Part shown: piece by piece, positions 53,806 through 62,248 of the stretch
Position numbering within the stretch: the first letter of the stretch is position 1
How the letters are laid out: every line of letters begins with the position of its first letter
Source of the DNA: Sphingomonas sp. IBVSS2
GTDB taxonomy: Bacteria > Pseudomonadota > Alphaproteobacteria > Sphingomonadales > Sphingomonadaceae
DNA length: 64,000 bases
Direction of reading: 5' to 3'
Assembly (NCBI RefSeq): GCF_002127225.1
Contig: NZ_NFUR01000002.1
Location: 248,001-312,000, forward strand
Translations under genes and position numbers: made by a program
Notes under the pieces: generated by a model
Seen by the model: the letters and a program-made list of their open reading frames with translations, nothing else
Databases searched by the model: none
What the model was told of the DNA's origin: nothing

Positions 53806-54525
53806 TCATTTCAGCTTGTCACATAGGATGTAGCGCTGGTGCCCATAGCTGATCGGCTCCTCGGTCCAGTGCTTGCCGTTGCTACTGGTGTAGTGGACAT
53901 TCGCGCGGCCGATATTCTTCGCCGCGTCGAAATAGTGCATCGCGTGCTCGGTGCCGAAATTGGTCTCGAAACGGCCGGGCACGAACCAGGGCTCCAGCTT
54001 AATCCGATATTCGAACAACACCCCGGCGCGGATCTCGCATTCGCCCTTCGACCAGATATCCAGCGGATAGACCTTGACGATCTCCGGCGTGCCGATCCGG
54101 AAGCCCCAGCCGAATTCCACCGGATAGGCGTAGCGATTCACCAGGCAGCTTGCCGACCATTGCGCGGCATAATCGGTGACGTCGTACCAGATGCGCTCCG
54201 GGTCGTCGGGGGCCCCGGTGGGCCTCTCGGCGAGCTTGACCAGGCCGGCCTGGAGGAAGGGCTCGAGTGCGGCGCGGTCCTGCACCGTCACATACATGTG
54301 CTCGCCCCAATATTTGTTGATCGCGCGGGGCGCCAGCACGCAAAGCGGCTCCTGTTCGAGGATCCTTGCGCCGGCGCTGCGCGTCTCGGCCTCCGGTGGC
54401 TGGCTGCCATGGACCCGGGCGGCGCTCCCGTTCGCCTTGTCTCGCGGTCGCTCCTGCGCCTGCGCACCAGGGCCAGGCAACAGGGCGGCGATCAGGCACC
54501 ACCCGGCGAAACCGCCATTCCGCAT
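53806..54525 (-). CDS. Secreted hypothetical protein
   Basis: This 239-residue protein has a signal peptide (cleavage near GAQAQ, about residue 24) and no family I recognise. The mature part has four Cys (LCVLAPRAINKYWGEH, SASCLVNRYAYP, GECEIRAG, YILCDKLK), which fits two disulfides in the periplasm, and many aromatic residues. It lies between oxyR and ahpF on the same strand, but has its own 89-bp upstream gap. A role in oxidative stress is possible by position only. Confidence 0.65.
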   Translation of the reverse strand: MRNGGFAGWCLIAALLPGPGAQAQERPRDKANGSAARVHGSQPPEAETRSAGARILEQEPLCVLAPRAINKYWGEHMYVTVQDRAALEPFLQAGLVKLAERPTGAPDDPERIWYDVTDYAAQWSASCLVNRYAYPVEFGWGFRIGTPEIVKVYPLDIWSKGECEIRAGVLFEYRIKLEPWFVPGRFETNFGTEHAMHYFDAAKNIGRANVHYTSSNGKHWTEEPISYGHQRYILCDKLK

Positions 54526-54614
54526 CGGCCATCCCCCTCCCGATATCCCGTGCCAGGCTATCGGAAAGGGGGAAGGGAGGTAAAGGAGCGCCCCGCAGGA
54601 CGCCCCGTTTCGGT

Positions 54615-56192
54615 TCAGGCCGCCTCGCTCAGCTCGTCCGGCAGGCGGATCATATAGTCGAACGCCGAGAGTGCCGCCGTCGAGCCCGCGCCCATCGCGA
54701 TGACGATCTGCTTATAGGGCACGGTGGTGCAGTCGCCCGCCGCGAAGATGCCCGGCTGCGAGGTCTCGCCGCGCGCGTCGATCTCGATCTCGCCGCGGTT
54801 CGACAGGGCGATGCCGTCCTTCAGCCACTCGGTATTGGGCACCAGGCCGATCTGCACGAAGATGCCCTCGAGCTCGATCCGGTGCTCGGTGCCGTGGTTG
54901 CGATCCTTGTAGGTCAGGCTGGTCAGCTTCTCGCCGTCACCCGCCACCGCGGTGGTCAGCGCCGAGGTGATCACCTTCACGTTCGCCAGGCTGCCCAGCT
55001 TGCGCTGGAGCACCGCATCGGCACGCAGCTGGCTGTCATATTCGATCAGCGTCACATGCGCGACCAGCCCGGCCAGGTCGATCGCGGCCTCGACGCCCGA
55101 ATTGCCGCCGCCGATCACCGCCACGCGCTTGCCCTTGAACAACGGGCCATCGCAGTGCGGGCAATAGGTCACGCCCTTGTTGCGATATTCCTCCTCGCCG
55201 GGCACCCCCATCGTCCGCCAGCGCGCGCCGGTGGAGAGGATCACGGTGCGCGCATGCAGGCTCGCGCCGCTTTCCAGCACCACTTCGTGCAGCCCGCCCT
55301 CATGGCGCGCCGGCACCAGCTTCGCGGCGCGCTGGTGGTTCATGATGTCGACGTCATAGTCCTTGACGTGCTGCTCCAGGTGCGCGGCCAGCTTCGGCCC
55401 CTCGGTGTGCGGCACCGAGATGAAGTTCTCGATCGACATGGTGTCGAGCACCTGGCCGCCGAAGCGCTCCGCGGCGATGCCGGTGCGGATGCCCTTGCGC
55501 GCCGCATAGATCGCCGCCGCCGCGCCGGCGGGGCCGCCGCCGACCACCAGCACCTCGAACGGCTCCTTCGCCGCGATCTTCGCCGCGGTGCGCTTTTCGG
55601 CGCCGCTGTCGATCCTGGCGACGATCTGCTCCAGCTCCATCCGGCCGCTGGCAAAGGGCTCGCCGTTCAGGAACACGCTGGGTACCGCCATCACCTTGCG
55701 CGCCTCCACTTCGGCGGGGAACAGTCCGCCGTCGATCGAGACGTGCGTGATGCGCGGATTGAGCACCGCCATCAGGTTCAGCGCCTGCACCACGTCCGGG
55801 CAGTTCTGGCAGGAGAGCGAGAAATAGGTCTCGAAGGCGAAGTCGCCGTCCAGGTTCCGCACCTGCTCGATCAGCTCCTGCGCCGCCTTGCTCGGATGGC
55901 CGCCGACCTGGAGCAGGGCGAGCACCAGCGACGTGAATTCATGCCCCATCGGGATGCCGGCAAAGGCGACGGCGATATCGGTGCCGGCGCGGCGGATCTG
56001 GAAGCTGGGCTTGCGCGCATCGCTGCCGGTGCGGGCCACGGAGACCTGATCGGAAAGCGCGGCGATCTCGTCCAGCAGTTCCGCCAGCTCGCGCGACTTG
56101 GCATCGTCGCCCAGCGAGGCGACCAGCTCGATCGGCGCGCGGATGTTCGCGAGATAGCCCTTGAGCTGCTGGGTCAGGTTTGCGTCGAGCAT
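54615..56192 (-). CDS. ahpF: Alkyl hydroperoxide reductase subunit F
   Basis: This 525-residue flavoprotein passes electrons from NADH to AhpC. It has an N-terminal tandem thioredoxin-like domain (about 1-195) with redox pair CQNC, and a thioredoxin-reductase-like part with FAD loop [19 protein letters not shown], redox pair CPHC and NAD loop [13 protein letters not shown], ending with [10 protein letters not shown]. It lies 111 bp downstream of ahpC with a terminator in the gap. Confidence 0.95.
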   Translation of the reverse strand: MLDANLTQQLKGYLANIRAPIELVASLGDDAKSRELAELLDEIAALSDQVSVARTGSDARKPSFQIRRAGTDIAVAFAGIPMGHEFTSLVLALLQVGGHPSKAAQELIEQVRNLDGDFAFETYFSLSCQNCPDVVQALNLMAVLNPRITHVSIDGGLFPAEVEARKVMAVPSVFLNGEPFASGRMELEQIVARIDSGAEKRTAAKIAAKEPFEVLVVGGGPAGAAAAIYAARKGIRTGIAAERFGGQVLDTMSIENFISVPHTEGPKLAAHLEQHVKDYDVDIMNHQRAAKLVPARHEGGLHEVVLESGASLHARTVILSTGARWRTMGVPGEEEYRNKGVTYCPHCDGPLFKGKRVAVIGGGNSGVEAAIDLAGLVAHVTLIEYDSQLRADAVLQRKLGSLANVKVITSALTTAVAGDGEKLTSLTYKDRNHGTEHRIELEGIFVQIGLVPNTEWLKDGIALSNRGEIEIDARGETSQPGIFAAGDCTTVPYKQIVIAMGAGSTAALSAFDYMIRLPDELSEAA

Positions 56193-56219
56193 GGCGGAAA
56201 CTCCACAGGATTCAGATAC

Positions 56220-56260
56220 AAAACGGCCCGGGACGAGGGGATGGTATTCGTCCCGGGCCG
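56220..56260 (-). terminator. Attenuating terminator between ahpC and ahpF
   Basis: CGGCCCGGGACGA (56224-56236) and TCGTCCCGGGCCG (56248-56260) form a perfect 13-bp stem with an 11-nt loop. On the minus strand TTTT follows at 56223-56220. It would let ahpC be made in excess over ahpF. Confidence 0.8.
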
Positions 56261-56303
56261 CATGGTGGCGCCCGCAAGGGGGGCTGGACGGGCGCCTGGG
56301 GGA

Positions 56304-56867
56304 TCAGATCTTGCCGACCAGGTCGAGCGACGGCGCCAGCGTCTCGGCGCCCTCTTCCCACTTGGCAGGGCAGACTTCGCCCGGATGCGCGGCGATGTAC
56401 TGCGCGGCCTTGATCTTGCGGAGCAGCTCGGTCGCATTGCGGCCGACGCCCTCGCTGGTGATCTCGACCAGCTGGATCACGCCCTCCGGATCGACGACGA
56501 AGGTGCCGCGATCGGCCAGGCCCTGGCCCTCGCGAAGCACGTCGAAGTTGGTCGACAGGACGTGGTTCTGGTCGCCCAGCATATAATAGTTGATCTTGCC
56601 GATCGCGGGCGAGGTGTCGTGCCAGGCCTTGTGGCTGAAATGGGTGTCGGTCGACACCGAATACACCTCGACGCCCATCTTCTGGAGCTGCGGATAGATG
56701 TCCGCCAGGTCCTCCAGCTCGGTCGGGCACACGAAGGTGAAATCGGCCGGGTAGAAGAAGAACACCGCCCACTTGCCCTTCGTGTCCGCGTCGGTGACCT
56801 GGACGAACTTGCCTTCCTTATAGGCCTGCGCGGTGAACGGCTTGATGGTGCTGCCGATGAGAGCCAT
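56304..56867 (-). CDS. ahpC: Alkyl hydroperoxide reductase subunit C (peroxiredoxin)
   Basis: This 187-residue typical 2-Cys peroxiredoxin has peroxidatic Cys47 in [13 protein letters not shown] and the resolving Cys in GEVCPAKW near residue 166. It reduces hydrogen peroxide and organic hydroperoxides with AhpF. It is the first gene of the ahpC-ahpF unit, with a likely OxyR site about 95 bp upstream. Confidence 0.96.
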   Translation of the reverse strand: MALIGSTIKPFTAQAYKEGKFVQVTDADTKGKWAVFFFYPADFTFVCPTELEDLADIYPQLQKMGVEVYSVSTDTHFSHKAWHDTSPAIGKINYYMLGDQNHVLSTNFDVLREGQGLADRGTFVVDPEGVIQLVEITSEGVGRNATELLRKIKAAQYIAAHPGEVCPAKWEEGAETLAPSLDLVGKI

Positions 56868-56960
56868 TGCTTGGTATTCCTCCGGAACGGGGGTTGTTGT
56901 TGCAACAGCGAGATAGGGCTGCTGCGGCGCAATGTGAAATTGGAAAGCCCGTTCGCGATG

Positions 56961-56994
56961 ATCGGTTTAATCGATCAATATCGAATGATTGATT
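56961..56994 (-). promoter_or_regulatory. Putative OxyR-binding site upstream of ahpC
   Basis: ATCG-N7-CGAT (56961-56975) is a perfect LysR-type box with T-N11-A symmetry, followed after 4 bp by a second ATCG-N7-GATT half (56980-56994). The spacing resembles the multi-half-site arrangement known for OxyR (ATAG-N7-CTAT repeats). The site lies 94 bp before the ahpC start. Confidence 0.6.
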
Positions 56995-57109
56995 GATTGC
57001 ATGATTTACCTGCAATGCCGTGCAGCTATGGCCGTCACACCCCGTTCTTCACAAGGGGCAGCAATGCCGCCTTCGGGGGAAGGCCTGCTGCGCTGCAAGA
57101 CATGCAGGC

Positions 57110-57754
57110 CTAGTCCTTGCGCGGCTGGGCAGGGGGAAGCATCACCGGCGGCCCGCAGGGTTCGAGCTCGGCGGTCGCCATCGCGCGCGCCTTCAGGAAC
57201 AGCGCCGTCGCCACCGCTTCGTCGGGCAGCCGCACCGTGCTGCTGCTGAGAAGCTTTCCGTCTCCCGAGAAGCGCTCGCCCCGAAACGCTTCGCCGCGGC
57301 GCGCGGCTTCCAGCGCTTCGGTCCGGTAGGCCAAGGCCCCAGACTGCGCCATCGTGATCGAGGCGCTGGCGACGGGTGATTCCGGCGCGCGCTGGAGCCT
57401 GACCCATCCGCCGGTTCCGGTGCCGGGCTGCGCGCCCTCCAGAGACCATAGGAGCCGCTCCGGCGGGCCTTCCAGCCCTTCCGTAACCTCGCCATAGCCG
57501 CGGATGGACAAGTGGCTGGGCGCGTTCAGCACGTCGCCCTCGGGCCGGTAGCTGGCGTCGAGCACGAAGCTGCGGTCGGCATTGGGAGACTGGAGCCATA
57601 CCCAGGTCACGCGCACCGGCCCGGTGCCGTCCTGCCTGATCAGCACCATCATCTCCAGCACGCCCTGCTTCACCGTGGCGCCGCCGCATTTCTTCTCCGC
57701 CTGTGCGGCGGGCATGCTCGCCAGCGCGAGGGCCAGCCCAGTCGTCCAGAACAT
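57110..57754 (-). CDS. Secreted hypothetical protein
   Basis: This 214-residue protein has a signal peptide (FWTTGLALALASMPAAQAE, cleavage near AQA) and two Cys in the mature part (KKCGG, EPCGPP). It has no motif that I recognise. I chose the ATG at 57754 because GGGGGG lies upstream and the signal peptide follows; the open frame runs 18 codons further. The C-terminus is Pro-rich. Gap 56868-57109 upstream of ahpC and downstream of this gene holds only the OxyR site. Confidence 0.6.
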   Translation of the reverse strand: MFWTTGLALALASMPAAQAEKKCGGATVKQGVLEMMVLIRQDGTGPVRVTWVWLQSPNADRSFVLDASYRPEGDVLNAPSHLSIRGYGEVTEGLEGPPERLLWSLEGAQPGTGTGGWVRLQRAPESPVASASITMAQSGALAYRTEALEAARRGEAFRGERFSGDGKLLSSSTVRLPDEAVATALFLKARAMATAELEPCGPPVMLPPAQPRKD

Positions 57755-57860
57755 GCGAATCCCCCCCTCTTTGCCGCGCACGATCCGCGCAGCGGGCGCG
57801 CCTGGCAAGGTTATTCCATGCCGGAACGGCCGGATCGGGCCGGCTCGCCGATGCCCGAAA

Positions 57861-58043
57861 TCAGATCGACCGGGCGATCATCGAGATCATGGTGATCAGG
57901 ATCATGCAGCCCAGGATAAGGTCGAGCGGGCGGCGCGCGCCGAGCCAGTCGACGACGCTGGTCCAGCGCCGTTGCCACGGGCCCTCATAGGCGCCCAGGC
58001 GCCGGATGCGCGCACGGCGGCGCGCTTTGCTACGGTCCAACAT
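57861..58043 (-). CDS. Small membrane protein (60 residues)
   Basis: A strongly basic N-terminal half (RSKARRRARIRRLGAYEG) is followed by one hydrophobic span (LDLILGCMILITMISMIA) close to the C-terminus. The layout resembles the small protein at 36538-36708, without sequence similarity. The ribosome site is weak. No family recognised. Confidence 0.5.
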   Translation of the reverse strand: MLDRSKARRRARIRRLGAYEGPWQRRWTSVVDWLGARRPLDLILGCMILITMISMIARSI

Positions 58044-58131
58044 GGCCGGGATATGGGCCCGCCCGGCATTAAGCTTCGAGAGGGAAAGCGCGCCCGCGCA
58101 TAAGGATCGCGTAAAGTCCGGCGCCCGCCGT

Positions 58132-58896
58132 TCAACGCGTCAGCGCGACGTACACCGAATAGGCACTGGTGAGGGTCAGCAGCGCACCCACCAGCGTCAT
58201 CAGCGCGCGGGTCGGCACTCGCTTGGCGAGCAGGCCGCCGAACGGCGCCGCGATCAGTCCGCCGATCAGGATGCCGACGGTATGCAGCGAGAACGCGGCC
58301 CAGCCCAGCGTGGCGATGAACGCGGCCGAGACGGTGGCGGTGAGGAAGAACTCCACCGTGTTCACCGTGCCGATCGTGGTGCGCGGGCTTGCCCCCTGGA
58401 CGAGCAGGTTGCTGGTCACCACCGGCCCCCAGCCGCCGCCGCCGGCCGCGTCGAGGAAGCCGCCGGCAAGGCCCAGCGGCTCGATGATCTTCGGTTCGCG
58501 CGGCTCCACCTTGCCGCGCCATGCGCGGTAGAGCAGGTAGACGCCGATCGAGGCGAGATAGGTCATGACGAAGGGACGGGCGATCGACGCGTCGATGTTG
58601 CTCAGCACATAGGCGCCCAGCACGCCGCCGATCACGCCGGGGATCAGCAGCCGGCCGAACAGCTTCCAGTTCACGTTCTTGTGCCAGATATGGCTGGCGC
58701 CCGACGCGGCCGTGGTGAAAGTCTCGACGGTGTGCACCATCGCCGATGCCTGTGCGGGCGGAACGCCCATCACGCTCACCAGCAGCGTGGAGTTGATCAC
58801 CCCGAACGCCATCCCCAGCGCGCCGTCCACCATCTGGGCGGCGAAGCCCACGGCAATGAACGGCAACAGGGCGGAAAGGTCGATTCCAAAGATCAT
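58132..58896 (-). CDS. TauE/SafE-family transporter
   Basis: This 254-residue inner-membrane protein with about eight helices has the TauE/SafE (DUF81) pattern: FIAVGFAAQMVDGALGMAFG near the N-terminus and the repeat LAGGFLDAAGGGGWGPVVTS in the middle. Members are thought to export sulfite, sulfoacetate or related sulfur anions. The ATG at 58896 has AAGGTG upstream. It is divergent from cysE across 154 bp, which supports a sulfur role. Confidence 0.85.
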   Translation of the reverse strand: MIFGIDLSALLPFIAVGFAAQMVDGALGMAFGVINSTLLVSVMGVPPAQASAMVHTVETFTTAASGASHIWHKNVNWKLFGRLLIPGVIGGVLGAYVLSNIDASIARPFVMTYLASIGVYLLYRAWRGKVEPREPKIIEPLGLAGGFLDAAGGGGWGPVVTSNLLVQGASPRTTIGTVNTVEFFLTATVSAAFIATLGWAAFSLHTVGILIGGLIAAPFGGLLAKRVPTRALMTLVGALLTLTSAYSVYVALTR

Positions 58897-59050
58897 TCGC
58901 ACCTTGAAGTTTGGGCCTGAGGGGAATGGATGACGGCGGCGACGCGTTCCAACAAGATACATAGTGTTTAGCGCGGCAAAGCCTGGGATGGGCCGTTCTG
59001 GAAATCGGAAGGATCATGCACTAAATGGACGCGGCAAAGGGGAACCGGCC

Positions 59051-59740
59051 ATGTTCCAGCGTCTTAAGGCGTATCTAGATTCCATTCGCGCCCGCGATCC
59101 CGCGCCGCGCAGCCATGCCGAGATCCTGCTCTATCCGGGCGTGTGGGCGCTCGCCTATCACCGGATCGCCCATGCGCTGTTCCGCAACCGCCTGTTCTTC
59201 CTCGCCCGTGTCGTGAACCACTGGTCGCGCTTCGTCACCGCGATCGACATTCATCCGGGCGCGAGGATCGGCCGCAACTTCTTCATCGACCATGGCTTCG
59301 TCGTGATCGGCGAGACCGCGGAGATCGGCGACGACGTCACCATCTACCAGTGCGTCACCCTGGGCGGCACCAGCCCGGACAATGGCGTGGGCGGCAAGCG
59401 CCACCCGACCATCCGGGACGGCGCGATCCTGGGCTCCGGCGCGCAGGTGCTGGGGCCGATCATCGTGGGCGAACGCGCCCGCATCGGCGCCAATGCCGTG
59501 GTCACCCGCGACGTACCCGAGGGCGCGGTGATGGTCGGCATCCCGGCCAAGTCCACGCTGGTCGAGGCGCAGAAGTGGCAGAAGGATTTCGTGCCCTATG
59601 GCACGCCCTGCAGCGAGCTGTTCGATCCGCAGACGCAGAAGCTCGAGATCATGCGCTGCGAGCTGGAGGCGATGCGCAAGCGGCTCGATGCCGTGCTGGC
59701 CGAGCGCCGCGAGCAAGGGGAGCAGCGCGACAGCGCCTAG
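59051..59740 (+). CDS. cysE: Serine O-acetyltransferase, short form
   Basis: This 229-residue enzyme makes O-acetylserine for cysteine synthesis. It has a short helical N-terminal part and a hexapeptide beta-helix with the signature DIHPGARIGRNFFIDHGF, VVIGETAEIGDDVTIYQCVT and GGKRHPTIRDGAILGSGAQV. GGGGAA precedes the ATG. It is the second serine acetyltransferase of the window and the better candidate for the housekeeping enzyme, given the TauE gene divergent from it. The DUF2794 gene follows directly. Confidence 0.92.
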   Translation: MFQRLKAYLDSIRARDPAPRSHAEILLYPGVWALAYHRIAHALFRNRLFFLARVVNHWSRFVTAIDIHPGARIGRNFFIDHGFVVIGETAEIGDDVTIYQCVTLGGTSPDNGVGGKRHPTIRDGAILGSGAQVLGPIIVGERARIGANAVVTRDVPEGAVMVGIPAKSTLVEAQKWQKDFVPYGTPCSELFDPQTQKLEIMRCELEAMRKRLDAVLAERREQGEQRDSA

Positions 59741-60079
59741 ATGGGTACCGTAACCCCGCTCCCTATCGGACGTCCCGGCCAGGTCGGCTTCGAGCGCCCG
59801 GAACTCACCCGCATCCTCGATCTCTATGGCCGCATGGTCGCCGCCGGGCATTGGCGCGACTATGCGATGAACTTCGACACCGATGCCGCGATCTTCGCCG
59901 CGTTCCGCCGCGCCGCCGAGCGCCCGGAATACCGGATCGAGAAGCGCCCGGCGCTGCGCAACCGCCAGGGCATGTGGGCGCTGGTCAACGAGAGCGGCAT
60001 GATCCTCAAGCGCGGGCACGATCTGGGCCCGGTGCTGGCCCCGGTCGAGCGGCGGCTGATGAAGCTGGTCGAGGAGTGA
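59741..60079 (+). CDS. DUF2794 family protein
   Basis: This small soluble protein of 112 residues is typical of alphaproteobacteria. The start ATG follows the cysE stop without any gap, so it is co-transcribed. Conserved-looking parts are ELTRILDLYGRMVAAGHWRD, then YAMNFDTDAAIFAAFRRAAE and RPEYRIEKRP. The function is unknown. No signal peptide or membrane span is visible. Confidence 0.85.
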   Translation: MGTVTPLPIGRPGQVGFERPELTRILDLYGRMVAAGHWRDYAMNFDTDAAIFAAFRRAAERPEYRIEKRPALRNRQGMWALVNESGMILKRGHDLGPVLAPVERRLMKLVEE

Positions 60080-60206
60080 GGGGCAGGACGCCGACCGTCA
60101 GCCTCCCCACCGGGCGCCACGAGGATTGTCACGCGCGCCCCGCTTGCGGGATGGCCGGGCCCTCCGCGTCGCGCTATGCCCGCAGGCCAACCGGAAGGGG
60201 ATTGTC

Positions 60207-60635
60207 GTGACGGATGGCGTGAAGCTCGAAGGCCAATGCCTGTGCGGTGCGGTGCAGGTGCGGATCGCCCCGCCCGAGCCGCATATCGGCGCCTGCCATT
60301 GCGGAATGTGCCGGCGCTGGGGCGGCGGCCCCGCCTTGTCGCTCAGGCTGGTGCCCGACCCCGAGATCGAAGGCGCCGAGCATGTCGTGCGCTATCCGTC
60401 CTCCGACTGGGCGGAGCGCGGCTTCTGCCGGAGGTGCGGCACGCATCTGTTCTATTTCTACCGGCCGCAATCGGGCTATTCCTTCCAGGCCGGCCTGTTC
60501 GAGGGCCTGGACGGCCATGACCTGGCCGAAGAGATCTTCATCGACGAGAAGCCGAACTATTATGCCTTTGCCGGCGAGCGCGAGCGGATGACCGGAGCCG
60601 AGGTGATGGCGAAGGCCGGGATCGAGAGCGCCTGA
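60207..60635 (+). CDS. GFA-family zinc-binding protein (CENP-V/GFA fold)
   Basis: This 142-residue protein has the GFA zinc ligands: CLCG near residue 12, CHCGMC (about 33-38) and CRRCG (about 73-77). The family is named after glutathione-dependent formaldehyde-activating enzyme, but most members have no proven activity. The start is a GTG with a GGAAGGGG ribosome site; the open frame extends upstream without signals. Confidence 0.85.
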   Translation: MTDGVKLEGQCLCGAVQVRIAPPEPHIGACHCGMCRRWGGGPALSLRLVPDPEIEGAEHVVRYPSSDWAERGFCRRCGTHLFYFYRPQSGYSFQAGLFEGLDGHDLAEEIFIDEKPNYYAFAGERERMTGAEVMAKAGIESA

Positions 60636-60663
60636 CGCGGCGCGCTTCCGGCAATCGCCCGGA

Positions 60664-61146
60664 TCAGCGCTCCCAGGCCGCCGGGACCGGGCTCATCCCC
60701 CCGGTCTCGCGGATCACCACCAGGGTCTCGAAGGTCCGCACGCGTTCGTCTGCCGAGAACAGGCGGCGTACCAGATCGTCATAGCTTTCCATGTCGCGCG
60801 CGATGACCCGCACCGCGAAATCATGGTCGCCGGTGACGTTCCAGGCCTCCATCACTTCGGGCTCGGCGCGGAAGATCTCGAACATCTCGGCCACTGTGTT
60901 GGCATTCTCGCGCTCCAGCGTCACCAGCACGATCATCGAGAGCGGCCAGCCCAGCGTCCTCGGCCGCACCACGGCGATCTCGCGCTCGATCACGCCGGTC
61001 TCGCGCAGCCGGCGGATGCGGCGATAGCAGGCGGGGGCGGAGAGGCCGACCTTCTCCGCCAGCATCGCCACCGGCTGCTGCACATCGACCTGAAGCAATT
61101 CGAGCAGCTTGAGGTCGAACGAATCGAGCGATTCAATCTTCGTCAT
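60664..61146 (-). CDS. Lrp/AsnC-family regulator
   Basis: This 160-residue regulator has an N-terminal helix-turn-helix (FDLKLLELLQVDVQQPVAML, VGLSAPACYRRIRRLRETGV) and a C-terminal RAM domain that binds amino acids (VMEAWNVTGDHDFAVRVIAR). It is divergent from an EamA-type exporter gene and the gap holds two GATAA palindromes, so the exporter is its probable target and an amino acid its probable effector. Confidence 0.92.
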   Translation of the reverse strand: MTKIESLDSFDLKLLELLQVDVQQPVAMLAEKVGLSAPACYRRIRRLRETGVIEREIAVVRPRTLGWPLSMIVLVTLERENANTVAEMFEIFRAEPEVMEAWNVTGDHDFAVRVIARDMESYDDLVRRLFSADERVRTFETLVVIRETGGMSPVPAAWER

Positions 61147-61162
61147 CGCAGCAGCATAGCGT

Positions 61163-61205
61163 GATAAAATTTATCGCATAACCGCAAAGATAAACCGCTC
61201 TTATC
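61163..61205. promoter_or_regulatory. Two GATAA/TTATC palindromes between lrp and the exporter gene
   Basis: GATAAA-A-TTTATC (61163-61175) is a perfect 13-bp palindrome. GATAA and TTATC (61189-61193 and 61201-61205) form a second one with a 7-bp spacer. The centres are about 28 bp apart. Both are likely Lrp-family binding sites. Confidence 0.6.
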
Positions 61206-61261
61206 GACGGAAATCCCTATCTCTCGGGGCGTTCCTTCCACATCCGTTCGAGTATCGTTCG

Positions 61262-62152
61262 ATGAGCAGTGTCGTCGCCCTTCGGCCCCATTCCCCGCGC
61301 CTCGATGCCGTCGGCCTCGGCGCGCTGTTCCTGTCGATGCTGTCGGTGACCATCGGCGCGACCTTCGCCAAGCAGCTGTTCCCGCTGGTCGGCTCCGAGG
61401 GGGCGACCGCGTTGCGGCTGATCGTCGGCGCGGCGATCCTCTCGGCGATCTTCCGGCCGTGGCGGTTGCGGCTCGACACCGGCTGGCGCTCGCTGCTCGG
61501 CTACGGCCTCGTGCTCGGGGTGATGAACCTCAGCTTCTACAAGGCTCTGTCCTACATCCCGCTCGGCATCGCTATTGCGATCGAGTTCACCGGCCCGCTC
61601 GCGGTCGCGGTGCTGACTTCGCGGCGCCGGATCGACTTCCTGTGGATCGGGATCGCGGTGTTCGGCCTGTTGCTGCTCCTGCCGATCTGGAAGGGCGCCG
61701 CGCATCTCGACTGGCGCGGCGTCGCGCTCGCGCTGATCGCCGGTGCCTGCTGGGCGGCCTATATCCTCACCGGCCGCCATGCCGGCCAGGCGCACGGGCC
61801 CGCCGCCGCGGCCGGAGGCATGCTGATCGCGGCCCTGCTCGCCGTTCCCGTGGGCGTGGCCCATGCCGGTGCGGCGCTGCTGCGGCCCGAGGCGCTGATG
61901 CTCGGCCTGCTCGTCGGCATCGTTTCCAGCGCCATCCCCTACGCGCTCGAGATGATCGCACTGCCGCGGCTGCCGGCGAACACGTTCGGCACCCTGCTCA
62001 GCGCCGAGCCCGCGGTGGGGGCGCTGATGGGGCTGCTGCTGCTGGGCGAGGTGCTCACCGGCACCCAGTGGCTGGCGGTCTGCCTGATCGTCGTCTCCTC
62101 GGTCGGCACCGCGATCAGCGCCCGTCCCGGAGCGGCGATCGAGCAGCCCTAG
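61262..62152 (+). CDS. EamA/RhaT-family exporter (RhtA-like)
   Basis: This 296-residue inner-membrane protein with ten predicted helices consists of two EamA repeats ([20 protein letters not shown] in the first, [15 protein letters not shown] in the second). The end [20 protein letters not shown] is typical of RhtA-type threonine/homoserine exporters. Control by the adjacent Lrp protein fits amino-acid export. The substrate is not proven by the sequence. Confidence 0.87.
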   Translation: MSSVVALRPHSPRLDAVGLGALFLSMLSVTIGATFAKQLFPLVGSEGATALRLIVGAAILSAIFRPWRLRLDTGWRSLLGYGLVLGVMNLSFYKALSYIPLGIAIAIEFTGPLAVAVLTSRRRIDFLWIGIAVFGLLLLLPIWKGAAHLDWRGVALALIAGACWAAYILTGRHAGQAHGPAAAAGGMLIAALLAVPVGVAHAGAALLRPEALMLGLLVGIVSSAIPYALEMIALPRLPANTFGTLLSAEPAVGALMGLLLLGEVLTGTQWLAVCLIVVSSVGTAISARPGAAIEQP

Positions 62153-62161
62153 ACGGGAAAA

Positions 62162-62189
62162 CCCCTCCCGTGCCGGGGCACGGGAGGGG
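62162..62189. terminator. Hairpin terminator between convergent genes
   Basis: CCCCTCCCGTGC and GCACGGGAGGGG form a perfect 12-bp stem with a 4-nt loop. Read on the minus strand it is followed by TTTT, so it best serves the membrane-protein gene at 62249-63358. Its CCCCTCCC arms resemble those at 38157 and 63430. Confidence 0.75.
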
Positions 62190-62248
62190 CAGGATTTGGA
62201 AAGCCGGGCTGGGGACCTTGCTCTCCGCGTGAAAGGCCTATGTCAGGA

